Assembly: GCA_022564295.1 (NCBI GenBank)
Contig: JADFLR010000036.1
Coordinates: 1 to 41,472, forward strand
Reading direction: 5' to 3'
DNA length: 41,472 bases
Source of the DNA: Bacteroidota bacterium
GTDB taxonomy: Bacteria; Bacteroidota; Ignavibacteria; Ignavibacteriales; Ignavibacteriaceae
The notes below the pieces were generated by a model. It was not told where the DNA came from, did not search any database, and saw nothing but the letters and a program-made list of their open reading frames with translations. Position 1 is the first letter of the stretch; each line of letters opens with the position of its first letter. A program made the translations under genes and the position numbers. Positions 8,592-17,789 of this stretch are shown here, one piece after another.

Positions 8592-9710
8592 ATGAAAAAG
8601 TTATTTCAAATAATATCAGTAATTATTCTTGGGAGCATTCTTATCAGAGCTCAGGAACCCCTCATAGAAGGCGAATTAAGTTTTGATATAATAAATAATA
8701 ACGGTTCTTTAGTTGAAATAGAGTACGAATTAATAAGTCCGGTATGTTGGCATGCACCTGATCATTACATTACTGAGTTGTTTAACGGCGGGACACAGAC
8801 AACAAACCAGAACAGACTATTAGAATTCTTAGCTTGTTGGGAAACAACCGCATCTCAATATTTTAGAACTTTTGGTTTGGGTTACTATAAGTTTACCGCA
8901 AAAGTAAATGGCATTACAAAGGATTATTTTTATATCGATTACCGTACATCAACATTGCCTGAAAACTATAACCCTCAAGGTGATATAAGGATAGAATTTA
9001 ACGTAGCAACGGGGATACTCTATTATTATCTTAACCAAACTGAATTTCCCACATTTACTACGATTTGGGAGGAAAAACCTCATGTTGGTGTTTCGACATC
9101 TGAATTACCAAATTTCTGGCAAAACAGTTTAGTTGTGGTAAGCAGTGAGAATAATAATCCAAGATTTGTTTGGGGACCGAACCCGGATTTCGAAAACATA
9201 TTGGGATATAAAATCTATAGGGCTGTACATTGGGTACCTAACCCGAAACCTATAGTCTATTCCTTGATTGCAACGGTTAATAATGATATATTCAATTACA
9301 TAGATACTCAAGTCTTAATGGGAGATTGGGATTACCTCTGGTACTATGTGACAGCTTACAATAGCGAGACGGAGAGCACTGGATCCAATGTTGTAACCAC
9401 AAGAGCTGGTTTTTACAAAAAAAATAATTTTGATAAACTTAGTTCAACCAGCTATGGTTTAAAGCAAAACTATCCAAATCCTTTCAATCCATCCACAACA
9501 ATATCTTTTTCTTTAGCTGAGAACTCTTTTATTACATTGAAAGTTTATGATGTTCTAGGCAAAGAGGTTATTACGATTATAAATGAGATGTTGGAAGCAG
9601 GTGTTCATCAAGTAGAGTTTGATGGCAGTGGTTTAAACAGCGGTGTTTACTTCTACGAGATTCGAGCTGGGAATTTCAGAGATACAAAGAAACTAATATT
9701 ACTCAAGTAA
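8592..9710 (+). CDS. secreted protein with type IX secretion sorting domain
   Basis: I place the start at the ATG at 8592 because GGAGG (8582-8586) lies just upstream. A TTG four codons earlier would overlap that site. The 372-residue product has a signal peptide ending near IRAQ|EP, about 180 residues of no recognised family, and a fibronectin-type-III-like stretch (YKIYRAVHWVPNPKP to WYYVTAYNSETES). It ends in a type A sorting domain starting LKQNYPNPFNPSTTISF and finishing KKLILLK. The sorting domain is cleaved on export through the Por/type IX pathway and can attach cargo to the surface. The function of the body is unknown. It probably forms an operon with the next gene. Confidence 0.85.
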   Translation: MKKLFQIISVIILGSILIRAQEPLIEGELSFDIINNNGSLVEIEYELISPVCWHAPDHYITELFNGGTQTTNQNRLLEFLACWETTASQYFRTFGLGYYKFTAKVNGITKDYFYIDYRTSTLPENYNPQGDIRIEFNVATGILYYYLNQTEFPTFTTIWEEKPHVGVSTSELPNFWQNSLVVVSSENNNPRFVWGPNPDFENILGYKIYRAVHWVPNPKPIVYSLIATVNNDIFNYIDTQVLMGDWDYLWYYVTAYNSETESTGSNVVTTRAGFYKKNNFDKLSSTSYGLKQNYPNPFNPSTTISFSLAENSFITLKVYDVLGKEVITIINEMLEAGVHQVEFDGSGLNSGVYFYEIRAGNFRDTKKLILLK

Positions 9711-9747
9711 AATAGAATAATGATATTAGGTATTAACATAAATTGAG

Positions 9748-9771
9748 AGTGGCGGCTAACTTGCCGCCGCT
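9748..9771 (+). terminator. GC-rich hairpin between the two secreted-protein genes
   Basis: AGTGGCGGC, loop TAACTT, GCCGCCGCT: a 9-base-pair stem with one G-U, and no T-run after it. It stands out as the only GC-rich patch here and ends 17 bases before the next ATG. It may act as an mRNA-stabilising or attenuating hairpin rather than a full terminator. Confidence 0.5.
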
Positions 9772-9788
9772 ATTAATGGAGTAAGCAA

Positions 9789-11390
9789 ATGAACAATATT
9801 AAAAAGATATATCTTGTTTTATTAATCGCAGTTTTTTTTATCCCATATAATAATGCACAGCAGCAAGTTCACATCCCCTGGCCCTCGCTTGCAGATTCTC
9901 CCTGGCCGGTACTAAGAGGTGATATGCAGGGGACAGGTAGATCACGGTATGTTGGTCCAAGGACAAATAATGTTATCTGGCGACAAGATATGCCGCTTGG
10001 GATTTTTCACGGTCCTGTAGTGGGTTACAATGACGATCTTTTTGTTGGAACGCGTGCTGTTCTCTGGGACGGGTTCAATTATTTTTATTCGTTGGATAAG
10101 GATGGAGAAAATATCTGGACATTCGTTACAGAGGGCGGCAGAGCAAATTTGGCAGGCGCAACTATTGCAAATGATGGCACAATTTATTTCTCATCTTTAG
10201 GTGCAACCAGTGGAGCTGAAGTGCTTTACGCATTAAATCCCGATGGAACATTAAAATGGGTTAACGATAGGTTTGGATATGGCTTTTTCACAAGACATAT
10301 TTCTGTTGGAAAGAACAATTATTTATATCTTCCTTTTCTCGATACCCTTTATATACTTGAACCCGAAAATGGAAATATAATAGACTCTGTTAATATACCT
10401 TATATCAGTGAGACGGAGATAGTTTTCTCTGTGGGCGGGGATACTATTTTTTATATTTCCGGTCGTTTGTTTACACAGGACCCTAAAGCAATAAATGCTG
10501 CTACAATAAATGGTGAGATCTTATGGTCAGTAGAGTTTGACTCTCATAATTGGGGAACTCCTGTTGTGGATAATAATAACAGGGTATACGTTTATGGTAG
10601 CGAGGATTACGCTAATCTATTTCTCTATTGTATTAATCCGGATGGAACCAATAACTGGAAGTACCAACTTGATACTAATGAAAGATACGAAAACTACTCT
10701 TCTCCAACGATTGATGGAAATGGAAACATAATCTTTCAATCTTCAAGTCCGGATAGCGGTTACATCACCTCGCTTGATTATAACGGCATTCTTAACTGGA
10801 AAACTACTCTTGGGCATTTTTATGAAGATGGCGCATTTATAAGCCATGGTCTTGTCTGTGATGCAGAAGGTAAGATATATTGTGGTTCTAGTTTGGGTCT
10901 TACAACAAATTTTTGGTGCCTTGACAAAGACGGAAAAATTTTGTGGAAATTAGACCTTGAAGGTTATGAATATGACACATCACCCGCAATTGGATCAGAT
11001 GGCACATTATATATCGGGACGCACATCGATGGGTTATTTCAAAACCACATAAGAAATCTTATAGCTATCAGAGATACAGGGGCTACTATTGTTGAAAATG
11101 ATAACATTATAGATGAATATAATCTTAGTCAAAACTATCCAAATCCATTTAACCCTGTTACAACCATAAGGTATTCAATTCCTGAAAGTGGAGAAGTTAC
11201 AATTACAGTTTATGATATACTTGGAAGAATAGTTGGAACTCTTGTTGGTGATTTCAAACAGAACGGCAATTATGAAGTTACGTTCAATGCAAACGACTTA
11301 TCAAGCGGAGTTTACATTTACCGAATTACTGCAACTAACAACGGAAGGATATTGTTTACAGATTCAAAGCATATGATTCTTCTGCGATAA
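9789..11390 (+). CDS. secreted PQQ-like beta-propeller protein with type IX sorting domain
   Basis: The 533-residue product has a signal peptide (cleavage near YNNAQQ) and then repeated blades of the PQQ-like/pyrrolo-quinoline type. Each blade carries motifs such as DGTIYFSS, NPDGTLKW, DGNGNIIFQS, DKDGKILWKLDLEG and SDGTLYIGT. A type A sorting domain (LSQNYPNPFNPVTTIRY to KHMILLR) closes the protein. Blades of this kind usually serve as a scaffold. Absence of other catalytic motifs suggests binding or a structural role at the surface. It follows the previous gene by 78 bases containing a GC hairpin. Confidence 0.88.
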   Translation: MNNIKKIYLVLLIAVFFIPYNNAQQQVHIPWPSLADSPWPVLRGDMQGTGRSRYVGPRTNNVIWRQDMPLGIFHGPVVGYNDDLFVGTRAVLWDGFNYFYSLDKDGENIWTFVTEGGRANLAGATIANDGTIYFSSLGATSGAEVLYALNPDGTLKWVNDRFGYGFFTRHISVGKNNYLYLPFLDTLYILEPENGNIIDSVNIPYISETEIVFSVGGDTIFYISGRLFTQDPKAINAATINGEILWSVEFDSHNWGTPVVDNNNRVYVYGSEDYANLFLYCINPDGTNNWKYQLDTNERYENYSSPTIDGNGNIIFQSSSPDSGYITSLDYNGILNWKTTLGHFYEDGAFISHGLVCDAEGKIYCGSSLGLTTNFWCLDKDGKILWKLDLEGYEYDTSPAIGSDGTLYIGTHIDGLFQNHIRNLIAIRDTGATIVENDNIIDEYNLSQNYPNPFNPVTTIRYSIPESGEVTITVYDILGRIVGTLVGDFKQNGNYEVTFNANDLSSGVYIYRITATNNGRILFTDSKHMILLR

Positions 11391-11397
11391 AACTTTC

Positions 11398-11448
11398 AAA
11401 AGTGCAGGTCACTATTGAACAAGCTGTGTTTGAGGTGACTGGCACTTT
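11398..11448 (+). repeat. imperfect palindromic repeat, copy 2
   Basis: Left arm 11398-11411 (AAAGTGCAGGTCAC) and right arm 11435-11448 (GTGACTGGCACTTT) form a 14-base inverted repeat with two mismatches. It shares TTGAGGTGACTGGCAC with copy 1. The last two bases overlap the stop codon of ogt on the other strand, so it may supply the transcript end for both convergent genes. Confidence 0.6.
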
Positions 11449-11959
11449 ATTTAAAAAGGTCTTTTTGTATGCTTCCTTCCAAAATCAAAAGTTTTTCCTT
11501 AATCTCCAATCCTCCGCCGTATCCAATTAATGAACCATCGGAGCTGATAACACGGTGGCAGGGAATAACAACCGGTAAAGGGTTTGCCCCGTTTGCACTT
11601 GCTGCTGCCCTAATTACTTTTTCATCTCCCAATCTGACAGCCAATTCTTTATAACTTATTGTTTTTCCGTATGGAATTTTTAACAATTCATTCCAAACTC
11701 TTTTCTGAAATTCTGTCCCTTCAATTTCTAATGGAAGATCGAAATGCTTTCTCTCACCAATAAAGTATTGTTTTAATTGAGGATAAACACTAAACAGATT
11801 TGAGTCTTCAGGTTGGAGTTGAATTGTATTTACAAGTTTGGAATTATCTTTTTCAAGATTGAAAATAATCTCTCTTATTCCGTTTGTTGAACTGATAACA
11901 GTGAAATGAATATTATCGATTCCAAAAGAAGAATGATATTTCACCTGTTTGGATGTCAT
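11447..11959 (-). CDS. ogt: methylated-DNA--protein-cysteine methyltransferase
   Basis: This suicide repair protein takes the methyl group from O6-methylguanine onto its active cysteine. The active motif VVIPCHRVI puts the cysteine at 134, and the downstream GYGGGLEIKEKLLILEG helix is typical. FQKRVWNELLKIPYGKTISYKELA is the DNA-binding recognition region. The length of 170 is normal for the Ogt/AdaB type, with no Ada regulatory domain. It lies downstream of the Nfu gene on the same strand, but a strong terminator between them shows separate transcripts. Confidence 0.94.
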   Translation of the reverse strand: MTSKQVKYHSSFGIDNIHFTVISSTNGIREIIFNLEKDNSKLVNTIQLQPEDSNLFSVYPQLKQYFIGERKHFDLPLEIEGTEFQKRVWNELLKIPYGKTISYKELAVRLGDEKVIRAAASANGANPLPVVIPCHRVISSDGSLIGYGGGLEIKEKLLILEGSIQKDLFK

Positions 11960-11981
11960 TCGGTTATAAGATTAAATAAAT

Positions 11982-12012
11982 AAAAAAAAGGGAAGGAGCA
12001 AAACTCCTTCCC
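11982..12012 (-). terminator. strong intrinsic terminator downstream of the Nfu gene
   Basis: Stem GGGAAGGAG (11990-11998) with CTCCTTCCC (12004-12012) and a 5-base loop. On the minus strand it is followed by eight T residues (11989-11982). It is a perfect 9-base-pair stem, 22 bases after the Nfu stop codon. Confidence 0.88.
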
Positions 12013-12034
12013 TCATCTTAAAAATCAGATAAAA

Positions 12035-12577
12035 TTAAGCGGCAACAACTTCCAGTGCCTCATTGATATCTCTTTTAAGCAATCCCTCTATTGCCATAAG
12101 AGTTCCGCTTATTGCACTCGGGCAAGTTCCGCATGCACCCTGATAGCTTATCTTTACCGTAAATCCTTCAACTCCCACCACTTCCAAACCGCCGCCGTCA
12201 CCTGCAAGTGCTGGTCTAACTTTTTGATCGAGTAATTCGTTTATTTGTTTTAATAATTTGTCTTCAGAGTCTTCGCTTATCTCTGCCTCTTTTTCTTCCG
12301 GAATTAAATCTATGTCGAATGATTTTAGAAAATCAATGAATGGTCTTTGAATTTGTCCCCAGTTTGCATCCTTAGTTTTTTCAATTGTAACAAATTTATC
12401 CATATAAAAAACAGAGGCAACATCATCTATTTCGAAAATACCTTTTGCAAACGGATCATTCTTTGCTGAATCTTTATCAGGGTATTGTCTTGTCTCAACG
12501 TTCAGTAATTTTTTATTTAGTATAAATTTTAATGCTTGCGGATTTGGTGTTAAATCCACATCTTCTACCATTAACAT
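12035..12577 (-). CDS. NifU/Nfu-type Fe-S cluster scaffold protein
   Basis: It carries Fe-S clusters to target proteins. An N-terminal Nfu_N domain (DLTPNPQALKFILNKKLL, about residues 8-90) is joined by an acidic linker (about 93-105) to a C-terminal NifU domain. That domain holds the cluster-binding CxxC at C149 and C152 in GACGTCPSAISGTL. Two-domain Nfu proteins of about 180-190 residues are usual in Bacteroidota. The start is the ATG at 12577 with GAGGTAATT upstream. A second in-frame ATG is at 12571. Confidence 0.93.
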   Translation of the reverse strand: MLMVEDVDLTPNPQALKFILNKKLLNVETRQYPDKDSAKNDPFAKGIFEIDDVASVFYMDKFVTIEKTKDANWGQIQRPFIDFLKSFDIDLIPEEKEAEISEDSEDKLLKQINELLDQKVRPALAGDGGGLEVVGVEGFTVKISYQGACGTCPSAISGTLMAIEGLLKRDINEALEVVAA

Positions 12578-12605
12578 AATTACCTCAAAATTTTGTTTTC
12601 AACTG

Positions 12606-12637
12606 TAAAAATAGCTTAATATTATGCAAGCTTCAAG
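12606..12637 (-). promoter_or_regulatory. candidate promoter for the Nfu gene
   Basis: Read on the minus strand: CTTG (12637-12634), 20-base spacer, TATTTTTA (12613-12606). It is one base off the -33 and one off the -7 consensus, with 28 bases to the ATG. Confidence 0.35.
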
Positions 12638-12766
12638 GTAATTAATCTGAATTATGTTATTTCCCAATTGTTTATATTTGTACAAAAAAATAAGCTTTAA
12701 TTAATAAAGTCACCGTATTCCCTCTGTAATTATATATAATAACATCTGTTGTAATTTCTTAATGAT

Positions 12767-13759
12767 ATGAAGAACATTCTTATAGTTTTCACCGGCGGTA
12801 CCTTCTCGATGATGATAGATCCGAAAACCGGCGGCGCAGTTCCTAAATTTTCGGGCGATGAATTGGTGAGTAAAATTCCCGAAGCCAGAAAACTAGCTGA
12901 CATAACTTGTTATGATTTCGGAAAATATCCCGGACCGCATATAACTCCAATGCTTATGTTTGAGCTTTCACAAGTTATAAAACGAAAAATAAGTGAAAAT
13001 AATTTTGATGGTGTAATTGTTACCCACGGAACTGATACTCTTGAAGAAACAGCATATTTACTCGATCTAACATTAGAATCAGATATTCCGATTGTTATCA
13101 CCGGATCGATGAAGAACAGTTCGGAACCGAATTGGGACGGACCGATAAATCTTCTTGATTCCATTCAGGTTTGCTTGAATGATAACTCAAAAAATCTTGG
13201 TGTGCTTGTATGTTTAAATGGTGAGATAAATGCTGCAAGCGAAGTAACAAAAATCTTCTCGGATGAACTTGGTACATTTCAAAGTTTGGATTTTGGTGCG
13301 CTTGGATTTGTTCAAAACAACAGGGTATTTTATAACAGGTTGCCGCGTTGTCTCGAAACACTCGAAACAGAAAGTATAAATACAAAAGTTGATCTCATTA
13401 CGGTTTACGCAGGAATGAATGATAAGTTTTTTAAATTCTCGGCCGATAGTGGAGCCGAAGGAATTGTTGTTGAAGCGCTTGGAGTTGGCAACGTTCCTCC
13501 TCCTGCTTTTGAAGGTATAAAATATGCGGCTGAAAAGAGAATTCCGATTGTACTCGTTTCAAGATGCCCTGCCGGTGAAACCGATTATGTTTATAGTTAT
13601 CCCGGAGCAGGTGTTCACCTTCATAATTTAGGTGTAATGTTCACCGATTTTTTAAATGGGCAGAAAGCTAGAATTAAATTGATGCTTGCCTTAGGTAAAA
13701 CAAAAGATCGCAACAACTTAAAAGAAATATTTGAACGCACCTCTTCTATCAGGAGTTAA
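12767..13759 (+). CDS. ansA: type I (cytoplasmic) L-asparaginase family protein
   Basis: It hydrolyses L-asparagine to aspartate and ammonia. The two catalytic triads are visible: T12 in FTGGTFSM, then T89-D90 in VTHGTDTLEE and K116 in ITGSMKNSSE. There is no signal peptide, and the 330-residue length fits the cytoplasmic class. Archaeal GatD is related but longer at its N-terminus, so the amidotransferase role is unlikely. TATATTTG at 12673-12680 looks like a -7 box but lacks a matching -33. The phosphoesterase gene follows after 37 bases. Confidence 0.88.
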   Translation: MKNILIVFTGGTFSMMIDPKTGGAVPKFSGDELVSKIPEARKLADITCYDFGKYPGPHITPMLMFELSQVIKRKISENNFDGVIVTHGTDTLEETAYLLDLTLESDIPIVITGSMKNSSEPNWDGPINLLDSIQVCLNDNSKNLGVLVCLNGEINAASEVTKIFSDELGTFQSLDFGALGFVQNNRVFYNRLPRCLETLETESINTKVDLITVYAGMNDKFFKFSADSGAEGIVVEALGVGNVPPPAFEGIKYAAEKRIPIVLVSRCPAGETDYVYSYPGAGVHLHNLGVMFTDFLNGQKARIKLMLALGKTKDRNNLKEIFERTSSIRS

Positions 13760-13796
13760 TGCTAACCAACACTTTCTCAATTAACCGGAAAAGTAT

Positions 13797-14942
13797 ATGA
13801 ATACTAATTCTTCGTTTATTTTACTAATTAATTTAATAAGCTTAATTTTTATTTCCGATCTGTTTGCACAGGAGTTCACATTTGCTGCTATGTCAGACAG
13901 CCGTGGTAAAGATAGGGGAAGTAATGAAATAGTTCTTTCAGCACTTGTTACTCATCTTGTTGCTAATCAAAAAGAAGTTAAATTTTTAATGTTTATGGGA
14001 GACATGGTAGATGGTAGTGATGACTATCCTGATACTACTTTGGCAGAATTAATATATTGGAAGAAAATCATGTCGCCCGTTTATAATAATTCAAACATGG
14101 TTTGGCCATACATCTATCCTGTTATTGGCAATCACGAAGCAAGGACACCAAACGATGAAGATAATTTTAGATCGATGTTTAATAATGTTCCCATCAACGG
14201 ACCTGATGATGAAAAAGGATTAACTTATTCTTTCGATTATATGAATGTACATTTTGTTTGTGTTGATACAGATAGATGGTATTACGGCGATCCGGATGAT
14301 CCTTCCGATGACAGGCGTGACTGGCATTATGTAAAACATCTTGATTGGCTTGAAAATGATCTGCAAAAAGCGAATGAGCGAAATGTTAGATACACTTTTG
14401 TTTTTGGTCATGATGTGCCTTTCCCAATTGGCGGTCATCTGCATGATGGGTTTCCTAACCTTGGAAGAAGATTTAATCCTCCGGTTGATTCTTTGAAACA
14501 GTGGCATATAGATCAGCGAGATAAGTTTTGGCAAATTTTAGTTGATAATAAAGTTACAGCATACATTTGCGGGCACGAACATATTTACGGAAGGCAATTG
14601 GTAGATGGTGTTTATCAAATTGTTGCAGGTGGTGCCGGCGCACCTTTATACGAATTTAACCCTACATTTAATGAGCATCCGGATAGTAAAAAACCTTACG
14701 AAGAAATGAGTTACAATGATGCTGTTCCTTATTACAAAGAATTGAATTACAATTATGGTCCCGGTAAAAACGGTCAGCGCTCGGAAGATTTTTTTGGACT
14801 GAGAGCATTTCATTATGCAATTTTTAATGTGAAGGAAGACAGAATTGAAATTAAAATATACGGCGCTTTCCCAAAAGAAAAAATTAGTTACGAAATGAAT
14901 GGTGAAATAGAATTGATTGATAAATTTGAAATTAAGGATTAG
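13797..14942 (+). CDS. exported calcineurin-like metallophosphoesterase
   Basis: The signal peptide ends near LFAQ|EF (residue 25). Metal-site motifs follow in order: D34 in MSDSRG, GDMVD (68-72), GNHE (111-114), FGHDVPF and CGHEHIYGR. The usual first motif is DxH; here it is D-S-R, so one ligand of the classical site is replaced. The fold and remaining ligands fit purple-acid-phosphatase or phosphodiesterase-like periplasmic enzymes. The substrate is unknown. There is no sorting domain, so it is probably periplasmic. It is 37 bases downstream of the asparaginase gene, probably the same transcript. Confidence 0.85.
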   Translation: MNTNSSFILLINLISLIFISDLFAQEFTFAAMSDSRGKDRGSNEIVLSALVTHLVANQKEVKFLMFMGDMVDGSDDYPDTTLAELIYWKKIMSPVYNNSNMVWPYIYPVIGNHEARTPNDEDNFRSMFNNVPINGPDDEKGLTYSFDYMNVHFVCVDTDRWYYGDPDDPSDDRRDWHYVKHLDWLENDLQKANERNVRYTFVFGHDVPFPIGGHLHDGFPNLGRRFNPPVDSLKQWHIDQRDKFWQILVDNKVTAYICGHEHIYGRQLVDGVYQIVAGGAGAPLYEFNPTFNEHPDSKKPYEEMSYNDAVPYYKELNYNYGPGKNGQRSEDFFGLRAFHYAIFNVKEDRIEIKIYGAFPKEKISYEMNGEIELIDKFEIKD

Positions 14943-14947
14943 GCGGA

Positions 14948-14969
14948 AACTAACAAATTAATGTTGGTT
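14948..14969. terminator. weak hairpin between convergent genes
   Basis: AACTAACA, loop AATTAA, TGTTGGTT pair over 8 positions with one G-U, shortly after the phosphoesterase stop codon. No clear T-run follows, so termination here is only possible. Confidence 0.35.
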
Positions 14970-15029
14970 AGATAAATCCTTAGTTGATGAAAATTGGAAA
15001 GGCAAATAATTCTAAGTCGAAATGGAAAA

Positions 15030-16595
15030 TTACAGTTCAGCTTCCATTTGTTTTACATAGTATTGTCTGTATTCTTCTATTGCCTCAAATATTGCTTCTG
15101 CAAGCTGTGTTTGTCCCGACGAGCTTTTCAGATAGTTAGCATCCTTTTTATTCGATATAAATCCGGTTTCAATTAATACGCTTGGCATTGAAGCACCGAC
15201 AAGCACATAAAATCCTGCTTGTTTTACACCACGAGCCTTAAGTTTAGTGTTATGTTTAAATTGTGTGTTAAGCATATTCGCAAAGCTTTCGGAATATTTC
15301 ATGTAAGAAGAATGAGCCATGCTTACAAGTATAAAATTTTCATCTGTAAGCTGTTCATAACGTGTTGGATCATCTTCATATTCGATTACGCTGTTTTCTC
15401 TCTCGGCAATGTTAATGGCTTCCTGCGTTCTGCCAGGACGTAATAAATAAACTTCAATTCCGTTTGCGTCGGTTGGTTTTCTCTTTGTTGAGTTGCAATG
15501 AATTGATATAAAAAGTTTGCCGCCATGTTCATTTGCCAATTTACCTCTCTTAAATATATCTACAAACTTATCTGTGCTTCGTGTATAAACAACCTTTACG
15601 TCTTTCATCTTCTCTTCAATTAAATTCCCTAACTTTAATGCAACCTTTAAGTTGATATCTTTCTCTTTAATCTTATTTAATCCTATTGCACCGGGGTCTT
15701 TTCCACCATGTCCCGGATCAATAACAATTACATCAAAGTCCCATTTTTCTCTTGTTCTTTTTTCGTCTTTGGTTTTTGTAAAAATTTTGTTATGTATTGT
15801 AATTAAAATATCATTACTCCCTTCAACATTCATTACTTCATTGGTTGAATATTCTTCACCAACGTTAAATTTAAATTCTGTATCGGGGCCAATATTTCTC
15901 GTCTTAATTTTTTTTATCAATCCGCTAAGATTTTCACGATCTGTTCTGTTTGTATCAGCAATTACCTGCCTGAAGATTATTGTAAGTGTACCATCTTTCT
16001 GAGAGCTGTAGTAAGAAGGTATTCGTTTATTTGAATGCACAGTGATTAATGTTCCGTTTGCTCTTTCGGATACTGTAAGACCAGTTATATTAAATGAACT
16101 GCCCGGTAAGGGTTCGTCCATTTCTTTATCGGCGAAGAATTTAACATCACCAACAACAATGTTGTTTCCAACAATAATCTTATTCGGTTCACTATAGCTT
16201 AATCTCTTTCCCCATGCTTTTTTAATTGGGTTGATACTGAAGATAAGCGGAATAAAAATCCTATCATTAAATATATAACTTGATGTTGGAAGCTGATAAA
16301 TTGTTTGGCTTCCTGTTGTTCGTTCGGTAATTACAAAATAAGGATTTTTTGCGGTTATCTTTAGAAGATAGTTATCAAATTTAAGTTCAATCTTACCGTT
16401 TTTTTTGTTGTAAAAGTAATTTATTGAAGCTGCATCGGCAAAATCTCTTATAGAAAAGTAAACTGTTTTTTCTCTGTTGTAAGATGGAATATCTTTAATC
16501 CCTTTTTCGGTAACAACAGATATATTACCAAAGGGCTGTGCGAAGATATTTGCTACCGAAAGAAGAATTAAAATATAGAGAAGTTTTGCTCTCAT
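15030..16595 (-). CDS. exported N-acetylmuramoyl-L-alanine amidase (Amidase_3)
   Basis: It cleaves the bond between MurNAc and L-Ala in peptidoglycan, usually for cell separation. It has a signal peptide to about residue 20 (NIFAQ), then a copper-amine-oxidase-N-like region (about 25-145) and an AMIN-like region (about 150-275) that would bind the wall or envelope. The zinc amidase domain starts at VIDPGHGGKDPG (H296), with E311 in IKEKD, H366 in SIHCNS and E476 in LIETGF. All four expected catalytic or metal residues are present. The length of 521 is typical for AmiC-like enzymes with two N-terminal domains. Confidence 0.92.
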   Translation of the reverse strand: MRAKLLYILILLSVANIFAQPFGNISVVTEKGIKDIPSYNREKTVYFSIRDFADAASINYFYNKKNGKIELKFDNYLLKITAKNPYFVITERTTGSQTIYQLPTSSYIFNDRIFIPLIFSINPIKKAWGKRLSYSEPNKIIVGNNIVVGDVKFFADKEMDEPLPGSSFNITGLTVSERANGTLITVHSNKRIPSYYSSQKDGTLTIIFRQVIADTNRTDRENLSGLIKKIKTRNIGPDTEFKFNVGEEYSTNEVMNVEGSNDILITIHNKIFTKTKDEKRTREKWDFDVIVIDPGHGGKDPGAIGLNKIKEKDINLKVALKLGNLIEEKMKDVKVVYTRSTDKFVDIFKRGKLANEHGGKLFISIHCNSTKRKPTDANGIEVYLLRPGRTQEAINIAERENSVIEYEDDPTRYEQLTDENFILVSMAHSSYMKYSESFANMLNTQFKHNTKLKARGVKQAGFYVLVGASMPSVLIETGFISNKKDANYLKSSSGQTQLAEAIFEAIEEYRQYYVKQMEAEL

Positions 16596-16619
16596 TTGTT
16601 GAAAACTAATGATGATAAT

Positions 16620-17198
16620 CTATCCTATAAAAGGTAAAACAAATCCACTTTTCTTTTTATACGAAGAAAACTCATTGCCAAGATGTTTTGCCAAAAGCTT
16701 GTCTTCAACCGAAGCTCTTAAAAGAATAAACGGAATTTGTATAACAGCAATTGGTGCAACAATATAACTTAACGTTGCAGCCGCACCCCCAAGGTCAAGT
16801 AATATTTGAGACATATATTGGGGATGGCGAATAATTCTAAACGGTCCCTTGGTTACAAGCCGGTGATTTTTTTTAATAAGAATATCCTGCGAATAATTTT
16901 CACCTAAAGTTTTGAAAGCCCAGATCTGAACCCATGAAAAAATCAAATAAACTGCCACCCCAATATATCGTATTGAATTATACTCAGTAATATACTCTAA
17001 AGTGCCAATTTGAAACACACCGAGTATCAATCCGAGTAATGTAATTGTTGAAAGAATAACAGGAAGTTTTTGTAAATATGTATTCGGTTTCTCTTTAGCG
17101 ACACCAAGTTTATCTCTAAAGCCCTTTTTAGCTCCTGAAACATTGGCTCCGAAAGTTGCAATAATATTTAAACCGACTATAATATTTATTGGATCCAT
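16620..17198 (-). CDS. isoprenylcysteine/phospholipid methyltransferase-like membrane protein
   Basis: The 192-residue protein has about five hydrophobic segments. The C-terminal family motif (KNHRLVTKGPFRIIRHPQY, then a glycine-rich helix and ASVEDKLLAKHLGNEFSSY) is shared by ICMT, PEMT and NnrU-like methyltransferases that use S-adenosylmethionine at the membrane. The substrate cannot be told from sequence. It lies 24 bases upstream of the amidase gene in the same direction, so they may be co-transcribed. Confidence 0.82.
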   Translation of the reverse strand: MDPINIIVGLNIIATFGANVSGAKKGFRDKLGVAKEKPNTYLQKLPVILSTITLLGLILGVFQIGTLEYITEYNSIRYIGVAVYLIFSWVQIWAFKTLGENYSQDILIKKNHRLVTKGPFRIIRHPQYMSQILLDLGGAAATLSYIVAPIAVIQIPFILLRASVEDKLLAKHLGNEFSSYKKKSGFVLPFIG

Positions 17199-17350
17199 AA
17201 GTGAATTTTTTTTGTGGGAAATATAGTGAAATTCGGATTACTAATTTTTTAGTGAACCTTATTCAACTCAAATTTTCTGCAAGGTCGAAATGTAAACTGG
17301 TTTTATTGCTTTACTTTTTTGCCCACTGGTTACTGCCAATTGCAAACTGA

Positions 17351-17566
17351 TCACTCAAAACTCTTACTATGCTTTTGCATAATTGCAGCCCACTCTTCCA
17401 TGCTCAACTGTTCCGATTCTTCAATGAGCATAATTGGAATATCATCTTCAATTCTATACCTGCGTCGTGTTTCTTTATCTGTCGATACGAGAGTGTCACC
17501 ATCCAAAACAAGATCGGCTTTTGTTTCCGGACAGCAGAGGATATCTAATAAATCTTTACTAATCAT
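17351..17566 (-). CDS. Trm112-like small protein
   Basis: The 71-residue protein has the family pattern LLDILCCPETKADL, RRRYRIEDDIPIML. Trm112 proteins act as partners that activate methyltransferases for rRNA, tRNA or release factors. The zinc-binding cysteines of archaeal and eukaryotic members are not all present, as is usual in bacteria. The gap to the membrane methyltransferase gene (17199-17350) is 152 bases and holds no clear signal. Confidence 0.85.
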   Translation of the reverse strand: MISKDLLDILCCPETKADLVLDGDTLVSTDKETRRRYRIEDDIPIMLIEESEQLSMEEWAAIMQKHSKSFE

Positions 17567-17789
17567 TTAAAACTCTTTTTTTTATAGTTAATATAAAAAT
17601 AATTTTATTCATTTTAGAAGAATCATTTTCTTCGTTAACAACAGTGCAATCTAATTACCTAAAACATTATTAAATTTTTCATAATATTAACTTTGTCTGC
17701 CGTTTAATTTCTTAAAATTAATATATTGAATTTTATATGTTAAAATACTCAAACTTTAAAATATAATTTAAGACAAAAATCGAGGCGAT

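Noticed and set aside
12673-12680. TATATTTG as promoter for the asparaginase gene
   Set aside because: Exact -7 box but no TTTG 19-21 bases upstream; kept only as a note in the gene entry.
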